A stretch of DNA of 64,000 bases from the NCBI GenBank assembly GCA_963748205.1, contig CAVVIB010000004.1:119143-183142 (forward strand), given 5' to 3'. This stretch comes from JAIBJN01 sp963748205 (GTDB taxonomy: Bacteria > Actinomycetota > Thermoleophilia > Gaiellales > Gaiellaceae). Below the pieces are notes generated by a model, which did no database searches, was not told the origin of the DNA, and saw only the letters and a program-made list of their open reading frames with translations. Within the stretch, counting starts at the first letter, position 1, and each line of letters begins with the position of its first letter. Below, in pieces: positions 8,997 to 19,481 of the stretch. The position numbers were made by a program, and so were the translations under genes.

Positions 8997-9658
8997 GTCC
9001 GCGCCTGCACCGCCCGCGGGGCGTCGAAGACGTTGATCCCCTCGGTCCGCTTGAGCCAGTTCGCCACGAGGTACGTGATCGGCGTGGCCAACGCCTCCCA
9101 GGCCACCTTGATGACCCACGTGGTCACGATCGTGTCCAGGAGCGGCGCGCCCGTCCCCGCGAACGCGATCGTCACGAAGAGCGCGCTGTCGAGGCCCTGG
9201 CCGACGAGCGAGGAGCCGATCGTGCGGCTCCAGAGATAGCGGCCCTTGGTCGCCACCTTCATGCGCGAGAGGACGTAGGAGTTGGTCAGCTCGCCGACCA
9301 GGTAGGCGACGAGCGAGGCGACGAAGATCCGCCAGGTCGTGCCCAGCACGGTCTCGTACGCCTCCTGGTTCTCGAGCCAGAAGTCGGCGGCCGGCAGCCG
9401 CAGCGCGACCTGGATCGCACCCACGGCGAGGACGTTGCACGCGAAGCCGAGCAGGATCACCCGGCGAGCCACGCGGAACCCGTAGACCTCGGTGAGCACG
9501 TCCCCGAGCAGGTACGCGAGCGGGAAGAGGACGTTCCCCGCGTCGAACACGCGCCCGCCGACCTCCGCGAGCTTGACCGCGATGATGTTCGAGACGACGA
9601 GCGACGTCACGAACAGCCCGACGATCGTGACGAAGCGCCAGGAGAGCCCGCCGTTCAC
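8993..9658 (-). CDS. Queuosine-precursor transporter (YhhQ/VUT family)
   Basis: This is a 221-residue membrane protein with about six helices. Recognisable family elements are FVTSLVVSNIIAVKL near the start, PLAYLLGDVLTEVYGFRVAR, and GELTNSYVLSRMKVATKGR. YhhQ proteins import 7-cyano- or 7-aminomethyl-7-deazaguanine for queuosine synthesis. No queuosine gene lies nearby. The GTG at 9658 overlaps the proline dehydrogenase stop (GTGA), and the gene's own end overlaps the epimerase start. The family assignment is firm; the exact deazapurine carried is not known. Confidence 0.85.
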   Translation of the reverse strand: MNGGLSWRFVTIVGLFVTSLVVSNIIAVKLAEVGGRVFDAGNVLFPLAYLLGDVLTEVYGFRVARRVILLGFACNVLAVGAIQVALRLPAADFWLENQEAYETVLGTTWRIFVASLVAYLVGELTNSYVLSRMKVATKGRYLWSRTIGSSLVGQGLDSALFVTIAFAGTGAPLLDTIVTTWVIKVAWEALATPITYLVANWLKRTEGINVFDAPRAVQART

Positions 9659-10563
9659 GGCCTCAGGCGACTGAGCGTGTCGCGCGCGACGTAGCCCGCG
9701 ACCTTGGGGTTCTCCTGCAGGCGGCGCAGCGAGTACTCGTACCACTGCCGGCCGTACGGGACGTACACGCGCAGCGTGTGCCCGTCGCGCACGAGCTCGT
9801 CGGCCAGCTTCTCGCGAACCCCGAGGAGCATCTGGAACTCGTACCGCTCCGGGCCGAGGCCGCGCTCCTGGATCAGCCGCAGCGCCTCCGCGACCAGCCA
9901 CTCGTCGTGCGTGGCGACGGCGACCTTCGCCCCGCCCTCCCAGAGCGCGGACATCGTCTCGACGAACGCAAAGCGGATCGCCTCGTCGCCCTGGTAGGCG
10001 ATCTCCGCCGGCTCGACGTAGATCCCCTTGCAGACGCGCACGTTGGGCCGGAGGTCGACGAGCTCGAGAACGTCGTCGAGCGTCCGCCGAAGCATCGCCT
10101 GGAGCACGATCCCGACGTTGTCGTGGCCCTCGGCGCGCAGCCGGCGGTAGAGGTCGAGCGTGGCCGTGGTCGTGCTCGAGTCCTCCATGTCGATGCGGAG
10201 GAACCTGCCGTTCGCGGCCGCGGCGCGCGCGAGCGTGCGGACGCTCTCGCCGCACAGCTCGGGGTCGACCGTGAGCCCGAGGCCCGTCAGCTTGACGCTG
10301 CAGTTGGCGTCCAGGCCTTCGCGCTCGATCGCGGCCATGGCCTCCTCGTAGTCGGCCAGGATCGCGAGCGCCTCCTCCTCCGTCGCAACCTCCTCGCCCA
10401 GCACGTCGAGCGTCGCGAGCTTCCCGGCCTCGTTGAGCGTCCGAACGACCGCGATGGCGTCGTCGAGCTCCGGGCCCGCGATGTAGCGGTGGGAGAGGCG
10501 CCGCACGACCGGCCTGGGGACGGCTGGGAGCACCCGGACGATGGCGCGGTCGAGCAGGGCCAA
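9655..10563 (-). CDS. Proline dehydrogenase (monofunctional)
   Basis: This is a 302-residue FAD-dependent TIM-barrel enzyme that oxidises proline to pyrroline-5-carboxylate. Landmarks are SVKLTGLGL, FLRIDMEDSSTT, the KGIYVEP strand, VATHDEWLV and the C-terminal YGRQWYEYSLRRL with its substrate-binding arginines. The length fits the short monofunctional form, as opposed to bifunctional PutA. A TTG at 10563 gives the best family-length N-terminus. It heads an operon with the transporter, epimerase and hydrolase downstream. No pyrroline-5-carboxylate dehydrogenase is in the window. Confidence 0.85.
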   Translation of the reverse strand: MALLDRAIVRVLPAVPRPVVRRLSHRYIAGPELDDAIAVVRTLNEAGKLATLDVLGEEVATEEEALAILADYEEAMAAIEREGLDANCSVKLTGLGLTVDPELCGESVRTLARAAAANGRFLRIDMEDSSTTTATLDLYRRLRAEGHDNVGIVLQAMLRRTLDDVLELVDLRPNVRVCKGIYVEPAEIAYQGDEAIRFAFVETMSALWEGGAKVAVATHDEWLVAEALRLIQERGLGPERYEFQMLLGVREKLADELVRDGHTLRVYVPYGRQWYEYSLRRLQENPKVAGYVARDTLSRLRP

Positions 10564-10591
10564 AGCGGGTTGAGTCTAATTCCTTGCCGGT

Positions 10592-10915
10592 ATGGCCCCG
10601 CGCACGCACAATGGCCGCGTGGAGAATCACCTCGACCAGCAGGAAGCACCCGAGCCTCGGCGCCAGCGGAGCTTCGCCGACCTCGTGCTCGGCGCGATCG
10701 TCGCCCTCCTCTTCGCGGGCGCGGTCACGGTGGCCGCGGTGCTCACCTTCGACGTGAACCCGGCCGCCCCGGTCGTGGTCGTCGTCGGGGCGATCGTGGG
10801 CGGCTCGTACGCCTTCCGGCACCTCGAGGAGCCGGCATTCGAAGCGGCGGCGATCGGCCTGATCGTGGGCGGCATGGTCGCGCTTCTCTTCTGGCCGCTG
10901 TTCGACGTCGGCTAG
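10592..10915 (+). CDS. Small membrane protein, unknown function
   Basis: This protein of up to 107 residues has a charged N-terminal tail of about 30 residues and three short hydrophobic segments (LVLGAIVALLFAGAVTVAAV, PVVVVVGAIVGGSYA and AIGLIVGGMVALLFWP). I do not recognise a family. It is divergent from proline dehydrogenase with 28 bases between starts. A GTG at 10619 is a possible later start. The 66 bases between it and the DUF485 gene hold no clear signal beyond a purine-rich ribosome site. Confidence 0.5.
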   Translation: MAPRTHNGRVENHLDQQEAPEPRRQRSFADLVLGAIVALLFAGAVTVAAVLTFDVNPAAPVVVVVGAIVGGSYAFRHLEEPAFEAAAIGLIVGGMVALLFWPLFDVG

Positions 10916-10981
10916 CTCGACGAGTTTGGACCGCGCGATCCGGGTATAGCCCTCCCCGAAAATCGACACAGGGGGGCCTCG

Positions 10982-11317
10982 ATGACGACCTACGAGAGCG
11001 TCACGGGAAGGCGGCCGGAAACTAACGGCCGCCCCGCCGAGGATGAGCGAAAAGCGCTCGACCGCCTATCAGCCCGCCGTTTGCGCGTGGCCCTCGTCCT
11101 CACGACGGCGATGCTCGTCGTCTACTTCACCTTCATTCTCTTGATCGCGTTCGACAAGAGCCTGCTCGGCCGCATGATCACCGACGGGCTCAGCCTCGGG
11201 ATCCTTCTCGGGGTAATCGTGGTGCTCGCCACGTGGGTCCTCACCTGGACCTACGTCGCCTGGGTGAACCGGCGCTACGAGCCGGCCGCCCGTGAGATCA
11301 GGGAGCGTGCGCGATGA
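10982..11317 (+). CDS. DUF485 membrane protein, partner of acetate symporter
   Basis: This 111-residue protein has two membrane segments: ALVLTTAMLVVYFTFILLIA and ILLGVIVVLATWVLTWTYVA, the latter ending in the family signature YVxxVN(R/K)xxDxxA-like YVAWVNRRYEPAA. DUF485 (YjcH-type) genes almost always sit directly upstream of actP and are thought to assist the symporter. Here its stop overlaps the actP ATG by four bases. A GGGGG-rich ribosome site precedes the ATG. Confidence 0.85.
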   Translation: MTTYESVTGRRPETNGRPAEDERKALDRLSARRLRVALVLTTAMLVVYFTFILLIAFDKSLLGRMITDGLSLGILLGVIVVLATWVLTWTYVAWVNRRYEPAAREIRERAR

Positions 11318-12916
11318 CGGCGCCATTCGCAGCCATCGGCGATCCGTCTGCGATCGCCATCTTCTTCTTCTGCCTATTCATCCTCGTTGCGCTCGTGATC
11401 AGCTACTGGGCCGCGCGGCGAACCAAGACGACCGAGCAGTTCTACGCCGCAGGACACCAGGTCAGCGGCTTCCAGAACGGCATGGCGCTCGCCGGCGACT
11501 ACATGAGCGCCGCGAGCTTCCTCGGCATCGCAGGCCTGGTCGCCCTCTACGGTTTCGACGGCCTCATCTACTCGATCGGCTTCCTCGTCGGCTGGCCGAT
11601 CGTCCTCTTCCTCATCGCCGAACCGCTCAGGAACCTCGGCAAGTACACGTTCGCCGACGTCGTGGCGTACCGCCTGAAGCAGACGCCGGTGCGCATGGCC
11701 GCCGCGGTCGGCACGCTCTCGGTCGTGATCTTCTACCTCATCGCCCAGATGGTCGGGGCCGGGGTGCTGATCACGCTCATGTTCGACATCGACTATGCGC
11801 TGGCCGTGGCCATCGTCGGCACGGTCATGCTCGTCCTCATCCTCTTCGGCGGCATGATCGCGACGACCTGGGTGCAGATCGTCAAGGCGACGCTGCTCCT
11901 CGGCGGCGCGCTCGCGCTGGCCCTCTGGGTGCTCTCGTACTTCAGCTGGAATCCGCTCGAGCTCTTCGACTCGGCCGCGTCCGACAATGGCCAGGAGGTC
12001 CTCGCGCCCGGCGACGCAGGTCGTGACCGGCTCGTGGGACGCCGTCTCGCTCGGCCTGGCGCTGATGTTCGGGACAGCGGGGCTACCGCACATCCTCATG
12101 CGCTTCTACACGGTCCCGGACGCGAAGGCCGCCCGCACGTCCGTCAACTGGGCGACCTTCTTCATCGGCGGCTTCTACCTCCTGACGTTCGTCCTCGGCT
12201 TCGGCGCGATGGCGCTTGTCGGACAGGGGACGATCACCGGCGTCGACGAGGGCGGCAACATGGCAGCGCCCCTGCTCGCCCAGGAGGTCGGCGGCGAGCC
12301 GTTCCTCGGCTTCATCGCCGCCGTCGCCTTCGCCACCATCCTCGCGGTCGTGGCAGGCCTCGCGCTCTCGGGCGCGGCAGCCCTCTCGCACGATCTCTGG
12401 GTGAACGTCGTCCGCCACGGCGAGGCGCCCGAGCGCGAGCAGCTCAGGGTCGCCAAGATCGCGACGGTGATCATGGGCGCGACTGCGATCGTCCTCGGGA
12501 TCGCCCTCGAGGGGCAGAACGTCGCATACATGGTCGGCCTCGCGTTTGCGATTGCCGCGAGCGCGAACTTCCCGGCGCTCCTGATGGCCATCTTCTGGCG
12601 CCGCTTCACGACGTGGGGCGCCGTGGCGAGCATCCTCGTCGGCGCGGTGTCCGCGCTCGTGCTGATCTACCTCTCGCCGACCATCCAGGAGGACGTGCTC
12701 GGCAACGACTCGTCGCTCTTCCCGCTGAAGAACCCGGCTCTCATCTCGATGCCGCTCGCGTTCGTGACCGGCATCGTCGTCTCGCTCCTCACGCGTGATG
12801 TCGAGGCAGAGGAGAAGTTCTACGAGGCGGAGCGGCGGATCATCGTCGGCGCTCCTGCTCCCCCGCAGGCTGTGCCGGCGGAAACGGCCGTTGCGCACAG
12901 GAGGCCGACCGGGTAG
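11314..12916 (+). CDS. actP: Cation/acetate symporter ActP, reading frame broken
   Basis: This protein of about 533 residues is a sodium:solute symporter with about thirteen membrane segments. It would import acetate and similar short acids. Family landmarks are EQFYAAGHQVSGFQNGMALA, the YGFDGLIYSIGFLVGW segment, and FGTAGLPHILMRFYTVPDAK. The first frame runs to about 12011. One extra base near GGCGACGCAGG (12011-12014) shifts reading, and the next frame continues as TQVVTGSWDAVSLGLALMFG to the stop at 12916. It lies between DUF485 and acs, the usual order of an acetate-scavenging operon. Confidence 0.85.
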
Positions 12917-12925
12917 AACGGCGGC

Positions 12926-14902
<1,977 letters not shown>

Positions 14903-14909
14903 CCGCCCC

Positions 14910-15849
14910 GTGGGCGTGGAGATCGCGCCTCTCGGGGAGGAGCACGTCGAGGGCGCGGCCGAGCTGCTCGCGGCGAGACACGCCCGCCACCGGGAGGTGG
15001 AGCCGCTCCTGCCCGAGCTCCCGGACGCGCGGGCGGAGGTCGAGCGCGCCCGGACGGCCGAGGGCGCGTCCGGCGTCGTCGCCCTCGAGAGTGGAGCCGT
15101 CGCCGGCTTCCTGCTCGGCTCCCTGCGCGAGGACGAGTACTTCGGTCGGCACGTCTGGGTCTCCCACGGTGCGCACGCCGCGCGCGAGCCCGAGATCGCC
15201 AGGGATCTCTACGCCGGCATCGCGGGCGACTGGGTCGGCCAGGGCGCGGCGCTCCATCTGGCCCTCGTCCCGGCCGTGCCGGAGCTCGCCGACCCGTGGT
15301 TCCGGCTCGCGTTCGCGCACATGCAGGTGCACGCGATCCGCGAGAGCGGCGCCGACGCCGGGACGCCCGCGCGGCGGGCTGGTCGTGCGGCAAGGAGGCG
15401 TCGAGGACCTGCGCGCGGCCATGCCGCTCCTGACGCTGATCTGGGAGCACCACACGCACGCGCCGACGTTCACCGGCCTCGTCGTGCCCGACGTGCAGGC
15501 GTTCCTGGCCGACTGGGAGGAGACGCTGGTCGAGTACGACGCCGTCTACTTCGTCGCCGAGCTCGACGGCCGTGTCGTCGGGCACCTGGCGCTCTACCCG
15601 GAGGAGCCGGACCTCGCCACGCCCCCGGGCTCCATCTACCTGGCGGTGGCGGCGACGCTGCCGGAGGCGCGCGGCCTCGGCGCCGGCCTCGCGCTCACGG
15701 AGACGGCGCTCGCGTGGGCGCGCGACGCCGGCTACCACGCCGTGCACACCGACTGGCGGATGGCCAACCTCCAGTCGTCCCGCTTCTGGCCGCGCCGCGG
15801 CTTCCGCGAGACCTTCTACCGGCTCGCCAGGCGCGTCGAGATCGGCTGA
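14910..15849 (+). CDS. Tandem GNAT-domain acetyltransferase, reading frame broken
   Basis: This protein of about 312 residues appears to hold two GNAT folds. The N-terminal half (about 1-150) is a degenerate copy with GVVALESGAVAGFLLG. The C-terminal half has FVAELDGRVVGHLALYP followed by the acetyl-CoA loop ARGLGAGLALTETALAWARD and the terminal NLQSSRFWPRRGFRETFYR. The two halves lie in different frames, one base apart, with the break near 15372 in a GCGCGGCGGG run. The GTG start is eight bases after acs. Two-domain GNATs of this kind occur in actinobacteria; the acceptor is unknown. Being next to acs, which makes the donor acetyl-CoA, may be meaningful or accidental. Confidence 0.7.
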
Positions 15850-15886
15850 GCTCCGCCCGTTCCCGGTTTTCCACTTTCGGCACGAA

Positions 15887-15903
15887 GCGCGCGCCACGCG
15901 CGC
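15887..15903. terminator. GC hairpin between convergent genes
   Basis: GCGCGCG and CGCGCGC form a seven-base stem with a CCA loop, flanked by AA on the left and GTTT on the right. It sits in the 113-bp gap between the acetyltransferase and the convergent LysE-type gene, where a bidirectional terminator would be expected. The short T-run makes the call moderate. Confidence 0.5.
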
Positions 15904-15962
15904 GTTTCCGGCCGTTACGCTCGAAAGCGGGAGGAGGGCGGGGTGCCCCTAGAGATAGAGCG

Positions 15963-16604
15963 TCAGTTCCGCCGGTGGCCCGACAGCGCGGCGGTCACGC
16001 CCAGGAGCACCAGGACCGTTCCGGACACCCAGCGCTCCGCGCGCACGAAGACGCGGCTCCCCCGGAGCCAGTCCGAGGCCGTGCCGGCCGCGAGCGCATA
16101 GAGCCCGTCGCTGACCATCGCGATGAGGATGAAGAGCAGCCCGAGCACCAGGATCTGCAGGCCGACGGAGCCCTTCTCGACCGCGACGAACTGCGGCAGG
16201 AACGCAAAGAAGAAGAGCGCGGTCTTCGGGTTGAGGATGTTGACGACGATCCCCTGCCGGAAGAGGCGGTTCAGCTGCCTCGGCGGCCGCTCGCCGGTCG
16301 TCTCGAAGCGCTCGCGGGTGAGCAGCTTCTTGAGGCCGAGGAAGACGAGGTACGCGGCGCCCGCGTACTTGACGACGTTGAACGCGACCGACGACTGCAT
16401 GAGCAGCGCCGAAAGCCCGAGCGCAGCGGCCGCGACGTGCACGAGACCGCCGACCTGCACGCCGAGCATGGACACGAGGCCGGCGGTGCGGCCGTGCTCG
16501 ATCGACTGCGAGACGATGTAGAGCACGGCCGGCCCTGGGACCACGAGCAGCGCGACGGCCGCGGCGACGAAGACCGCCAGCGTGCCTGGATCGGGGAGCG
16601 GCAC
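15963..16604 (-). CDS. LysE/RhtB-family exporter
   Basis: This is a 213-residue membrane protein with six helices. The LLVVPGPAVLYIVSQSIEHG opening holds the conserved PGP motif, and the middle KYAGAAYLVFLGLK with GIVVNILNPKTALFFFAFLPQF are signatures of the LysE/RhtB/ArgO superfamily. These proteins export amino acids or their analogues; the substrate cannot be read from sequence. The GTG start shares one base with the stop of the small gene upstream (TAGTG), so the two are co-translated. Confidence 0.85.
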   Translation of the reverse strand: MPLPDPGTLAVFVAAAVALLVVPGPAVLYIVSQSIEHGRTAGLVSMLGVQVGGLVHVAAAALGLSALLMQSSVAFNVVKYAGAAYLVFLGLKKLLTRERFETTGERPPRQLNRLFRQGIVVNILNPKTALFFFAFLPQFVAVEKGSVGLQILVLGLLFILIAMVSDGLYALAAGTASDWLRGSRVFVRAERWVSGTVLVLLGVTAALSGHRRN

Positions 16605-16897
16605 TAGCTCTCCCGCATGAAGCCCTGGCGCGCCGCCGAGACGAGCGCGACGGCCTCCGGGAACAGCACGCGCATGCCGTCACGGAGCGCGATCGCCTGC
16701 TCGTCGGGCGAGCCCTCGACCTTCATCTGCCCGAGTGCGGCGCCGGTGAGCTCGACGGCGGTGTTCAGCGTCAGCGTCGCGAACTGCTCGCGCTGCGACT
16801 CCTGCATCGCCTCCGTCTGGCGCTCCGCGAACTCGCGCAAGCCCTTCATCAGGTCGTCCGGATCCCCTCCGAACGGGAAGCCCATTCCACCTTCCAT
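16604..16897 (-). CDS. Small hypothetical protein
   Basis: This 97-residue, probably all-helical protein has the N-terminus MEGGMGFPFGGDPDD, then a charged helix with FAERQTEAMQESQREQFATL, and ends RQGFMRES. I do not recognise a family. The ATG at 16897 is preferred because AAAGGA lies six bases upstream; the internal ATG at 16885 lacks one. It is divergent from the ferritin gene with 39 bases between starts, and coupled to the LysE-type exporter downstream. Confidence 0.6.
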   Translation of the reverse strand: MEGGMGFPFGGDPDDLMKGLREFAERQTEAMQESQREQFATLTLNTAVELTGAALGQMKVEGSPDEQAIALRDGMRVLFPEAVALVSAARQGFMRES

Positions 16898-16936
16898 CGG
16901 TGTCCTTTCCTCGTTCCTTCCACGTAATGTACGCAC

Positions 16937-17464
16937 GTGAGCTTCGCCGAGGAGCTGAACGACCACATCGCGCACGAGTACGCGGCGTCGCAGCAGTACG
17001 TCGCAATCGCCGTCTACTACGACCAGGAGACCCTCCCCCAGCTCGCCGCCCACTTCTACCGGCAGGCGGTCGAGGAGCGAAACCACGCGCACATGATCAT
17101 CCAGTACCTCCTGGACGCGGACCTGCCGGTGACCGTGCCGGCCGTTACGGAGCCGAAGACCACCTTCCCGGACGCGGTCGCTCCCGTGAAGCTGGCGCTC
17201 GAGCAGGAGAAGCAGGTGACGGCGCAGATCAGCCAACTCGCCTCGCTCGCCCGCGAGGAGAACGACCTCGTCGGCGCCCAGTTCCTCGACTGGTTCCTGA
17301 AGGAGCAGCGCGAGGAGGTGGCGAGCATGTCCGACCTCCTCTCGATCGTCACCCGCGCGGCGGAGTCGAACCTCCTGCTCGCGGAGGACTACCTCTCGCG
17401 CACCTCCATCGGCGACGGCGGCGAGGACCCTTCCGCCCCGGAAGCCGCCGGCGGCGCGCTCTAG
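16937..17464 (+). CDS. Ferritin
   Basis: This 175-residue four-helix-bundle protein stores iron. The di-iron residues are visible as the Glu of IAHEYAASQQY (helix A), EERNHAHM (helix B, Glu-X2-His), the Glu pair of ALEQEKQVTAQI (helix C) and QFLDWFLKEQREEV (helix D). It is of the FtnA type, with no haem-binding Met in the expected bacterioferritin place. The tail EDPSAPEAAGGAL is acidic and probably disordered. Start is GTG. Its last four bases overlap the convergent hypothetical gene. Confidence 0.88.
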   Translation: MSFAEELNDHIAHEYAASQQYVAIAVYYDQETLPQLAAHFYRQAVEERNHAHMIIQYLLDADLPVTVPAVTEPKTTFPDAVAPVKLALEQEKQVTAQISQLASLAREENDLVGAQFLDWFLKEQREEVASMSDLLSIVTRAAESNLLLAEDYLSRTSIGDGGEDPSAPEAAGGAL

Positions 17465-18024
17465 CCGAGCGGGCCTCGGTAGGTCCGCTCCACCTCGTTC
17501 GCCAGCTCGTCGGCCGCGACGATGCCCGACTTCATCGCCTCCGCGAACGGGGAGCCGCCAACCTGGCCGAGCGACTGCTCGAGGCGGCCGGCCGCCTGGC
17601 CGAGCGCGTCGAGGTAGGGAACGCTCGCCAGGCGGGGCGGCGCCTGGATCGCCTCCTGAAGCTCGGCGGCCGCCATCTCCGCCTCCTCGATCCCCTCCGG
17701 ATTCTCCGTCAGACGCAGCTCGACGAGGCGCGCGCGCAGCTCGCCCAGGTCGCCCCCGCCCGCGCTCTCCTCGGCGAGCTCGCACATCGCGGCGATCGAC
17801 ACGGCGTCGCGGACGAGGATGCGGTCGGCGATGGGGCTCAGGCCGGCGTCGAGCGCCAGCCAGCTCCGCTCCTCGCCGCGCTGGTACGCGCAGAGGTAGA
17901 CGCGGGCGCCGGTTCCGGGCTCCGCGGGGATGATCGCGACGAGCTCCTCGCCGTCGTGTGCCTGCCCTCCGGCGGCGTCGCCGGCGGCGCTGAGCTCCTC
18001 CTCGAGGGTCACCTGGAGCAACAA
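17461..18024 (-). CDS. Hypothetical protein
   Basis: This is a 187-residue soluble, acidic protein. The N-terminal half reads as short beta strands (EELVAIIPAEPGTGARVYLC, then RSWLALDAGLSPI). The C-terminal half is helical, rich in Ala, Glu and Leu, with residues 85-130 likely to form a helical hairpin. I recognise no domain. The TTG start at 18024 is eight bases from the divergent methyltransferase start, so the two share a very short control region. A GTG a few codons in is an alternative. Confidence 0.6.
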   Translation of the reverse strand: MLLQVTLEEELSAAGDAAGGQAHDGEELVAIIPAEPGTGARVYLCAYQRGEERSWLALDAGLSPIADRILVRDAVSIAAMCELAEESAGGGDLGELRARLVELRLTENPEGIEEAEMAAAELQEAIQAPPRLASVPYLDALGQAAGRLEQSLGQVGGSPFAEAMKSGIVAADELANEVERTYRGPLG

Positions 18025-18031
18025 TAGCCCT

Positions 18032-18757
18032 GTGGTTGCCGGATCTTCCGAGCGAAACCGCGCCGCGCAGGAGCTCTTCGCGCCCCTGGCGGAGACGTAC
18101 GACCGCTACGCGCGCCTCCTGAGCTTCGGCCAGGACCCGCGCTGGCGCTCGTTTCTCGTCTCGCGCGTGGAGGCGCGCCCCGTGCACGTCGTCCTCGACG
18201 TGGCCTCCGGAACGGCCGCCGTCGCAATCGAGCTGGCGCGCCGCTACGGCTGCCGCGTCGTCGGCGTCGACCAGAGCGCGGAGATGCTCTCGGAGGGCAG
18301 GCGACACGTCGACGCGGCCGGCCTCTCCTCCGCGATCGAGCTGCGCGAGGCCCGTGCCGAGGCGCTGCCCTTCGAGGACGCGGCGTTCGACGGCCTGACG
18401 TTCACGTATCTCCTCCGCTACGTCGACGACCCCGGCGCGACGATGCGCGAGCTGGCGCGGGTCGTCCGGCCCGGCGGCGCGGTCGCCATGCTCGAGTTCT
18501 TCGAGCCTCCCGCACCGCTCCCGCGGGTCGCATGGGAGGCGTACGTCCGCGCGGTCCTGCCGGTGCTCGGACGCATCGCTTCGCCCGCCTGGGGCGAGGT
18601 CGGGAGCTTCCTCGGCCCGAGCATCCGCGAATTCTGGTCGGCAACGCCGCCCGAGCGCCTGAAGGGCATCTGGGAGGACGCAGGCATCGTGGACGTCCGG
18701 GCGCGCCTGCTCAGCCTCGGCGGCGGAATCGTCATGTGGGGCAGGCGTGGCGACTGA
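18032..18757 (+). CDS. Class I SAM methyltransferase, UbiE/MenG-like
   Basis: This 241-residue methyltransferase has SAM motif I as VLDVASGTAAVAIELARRYG and motif II as GVDQSAEM, with DGLTFTYLLRYVDDP and ELARVVRPGGAVAMLEF as motifs IV-V. The N-terminal LFAPLAETYDRYARLLSFGQDPRWR pattern is the one seen in demethylmenaquinone methyltransferases (MenG/UbiE). Menaquinone C-methylation is therefore the likeliest role, but paralogues methylate other substrates. The GTG start is used. The end overlaps the next membrane gene by 11 bases, hinting at a quinone-related pair. Confidence 0.72.
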   Translation: MVAGSSERNRAAQELFAPLAETYDRYARLLSFGQDPRWRSFLVSRVEARPVHVVLDVASGTAAVAIELARRYGCRVVGVDQSAEMLSEGRRHVDAAGLSSAIELREARAEALPFEDAAFDGLTFTYLLRYVDDPGATMRELARVVRPGGAVAMLEFFEPPAPLPRVAWEAYVRAVLPVLGRIASPAWGEVGSFLGPSIREFWSATPPERLKGIWEDAGIVDVRARLLSLGGGIVMWGRRGD

Positions 18758-19481
18758 GGCCGGCCGCCCCGCGTTCTACGCGCTCGCGCCGGGCGGCTGG
18801 CGCGACTACGTGACGCTCCTTCACCCGCCGTACACGGCCTGGCACCTGAGCTACGTCGCGATCGGCGCTGCGCTGACGCCCGCCTTCGCCTGGGGTCGCT
18901 TCGCGCTCACCCTCGCGGCCTTCTTCCTCGCCGTCGGGATCGGCGCGCATGCGCTCGACGAGCTCAACGGGCGCCCGCTGAACACGAGGATCCCGCACGG
19001 CGTGCTCGTCGGCCTCGCGGTGGTCTCGATCGCGGGCGCGGTCGCGCTGGGCGTGCTCGGCGCGTTCACCATGACGCCCTGGCTCGTCGCCTTCATCGTC
19101 GCGGGAGGGTTCATCGTCGTCGCGTACAACCTCGAGCTGGTCGGCGGGCGCTTCCACAACGACTTCTGGTTCGCGCTCGCCTGGGGCTCGTTCCCGCTCG
19201 TCACTGCGTACTTCGCCGCCGCGGAGCAGCTCGACGCGGTCGTCGCGGCGGGCGCAGTCTTCGCGTTCCTCCTCAGCCGCGCACAGCGTCTGCTCTCGAC
19301 GCCGGTGCGCGACGTCCGGCGCCGAGTCACGCACGTGGAGGGCCGGATCGACCGCCTGGACGGGAGCTCGGAGCCCGTCACAGGCGAGCTTCTGCTGCGC
19401 GGAAACGAGGGCGCGCTTCGCGCCCTTGCGCTCGCAACCGTCGCCCTCGCGGCCGCACTCGTCATCATGAGGACGACGTGA
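18747..19481 (+). CDS. UbiA-like multi-pass membrane protein, lacking the full Asp-rich motif
   Basis: This 244-residue protein has seven hydrophobic segments. The first loop reads GIGAHALDELNGRPLNTRIP, in the place where UbiA prenyltransferases carry NDxxDxxxD, and the second conserved area is NDFWFALAWGSFPLVTAYFA. The general layout resembles the UbiA superfamily, but only one of the expected aspartates is present, so prenyl transfer is doubtful. It overlaps the MenG-like methyltransferase gene and, by four bases, the serine hydrolase gene. A link to quinone or lipid metabolism is inference. Confidence 0.5.
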   Translation: MATEAGRPAFYALAPGGWRDYVTLLHPPYTAWHLSYVAIGAALTPAFAWGRFALTLAAFFLAVGIGAHALDELNGRPLNTRIPHGVLVGLAVVSIAGAVALGVLGAFTMTPWLVAFIVAGGFIVVAYNLELVGGRFHNDFWFALAWGSFPLVTAYFAAAEQLDAVVAAGAVFAFLLSRAQRLLSTPVRDVRRRVTHVEGRIDRLDGSSEPVTGELLLRGNEGALRALALATVALAAALVIMRTT

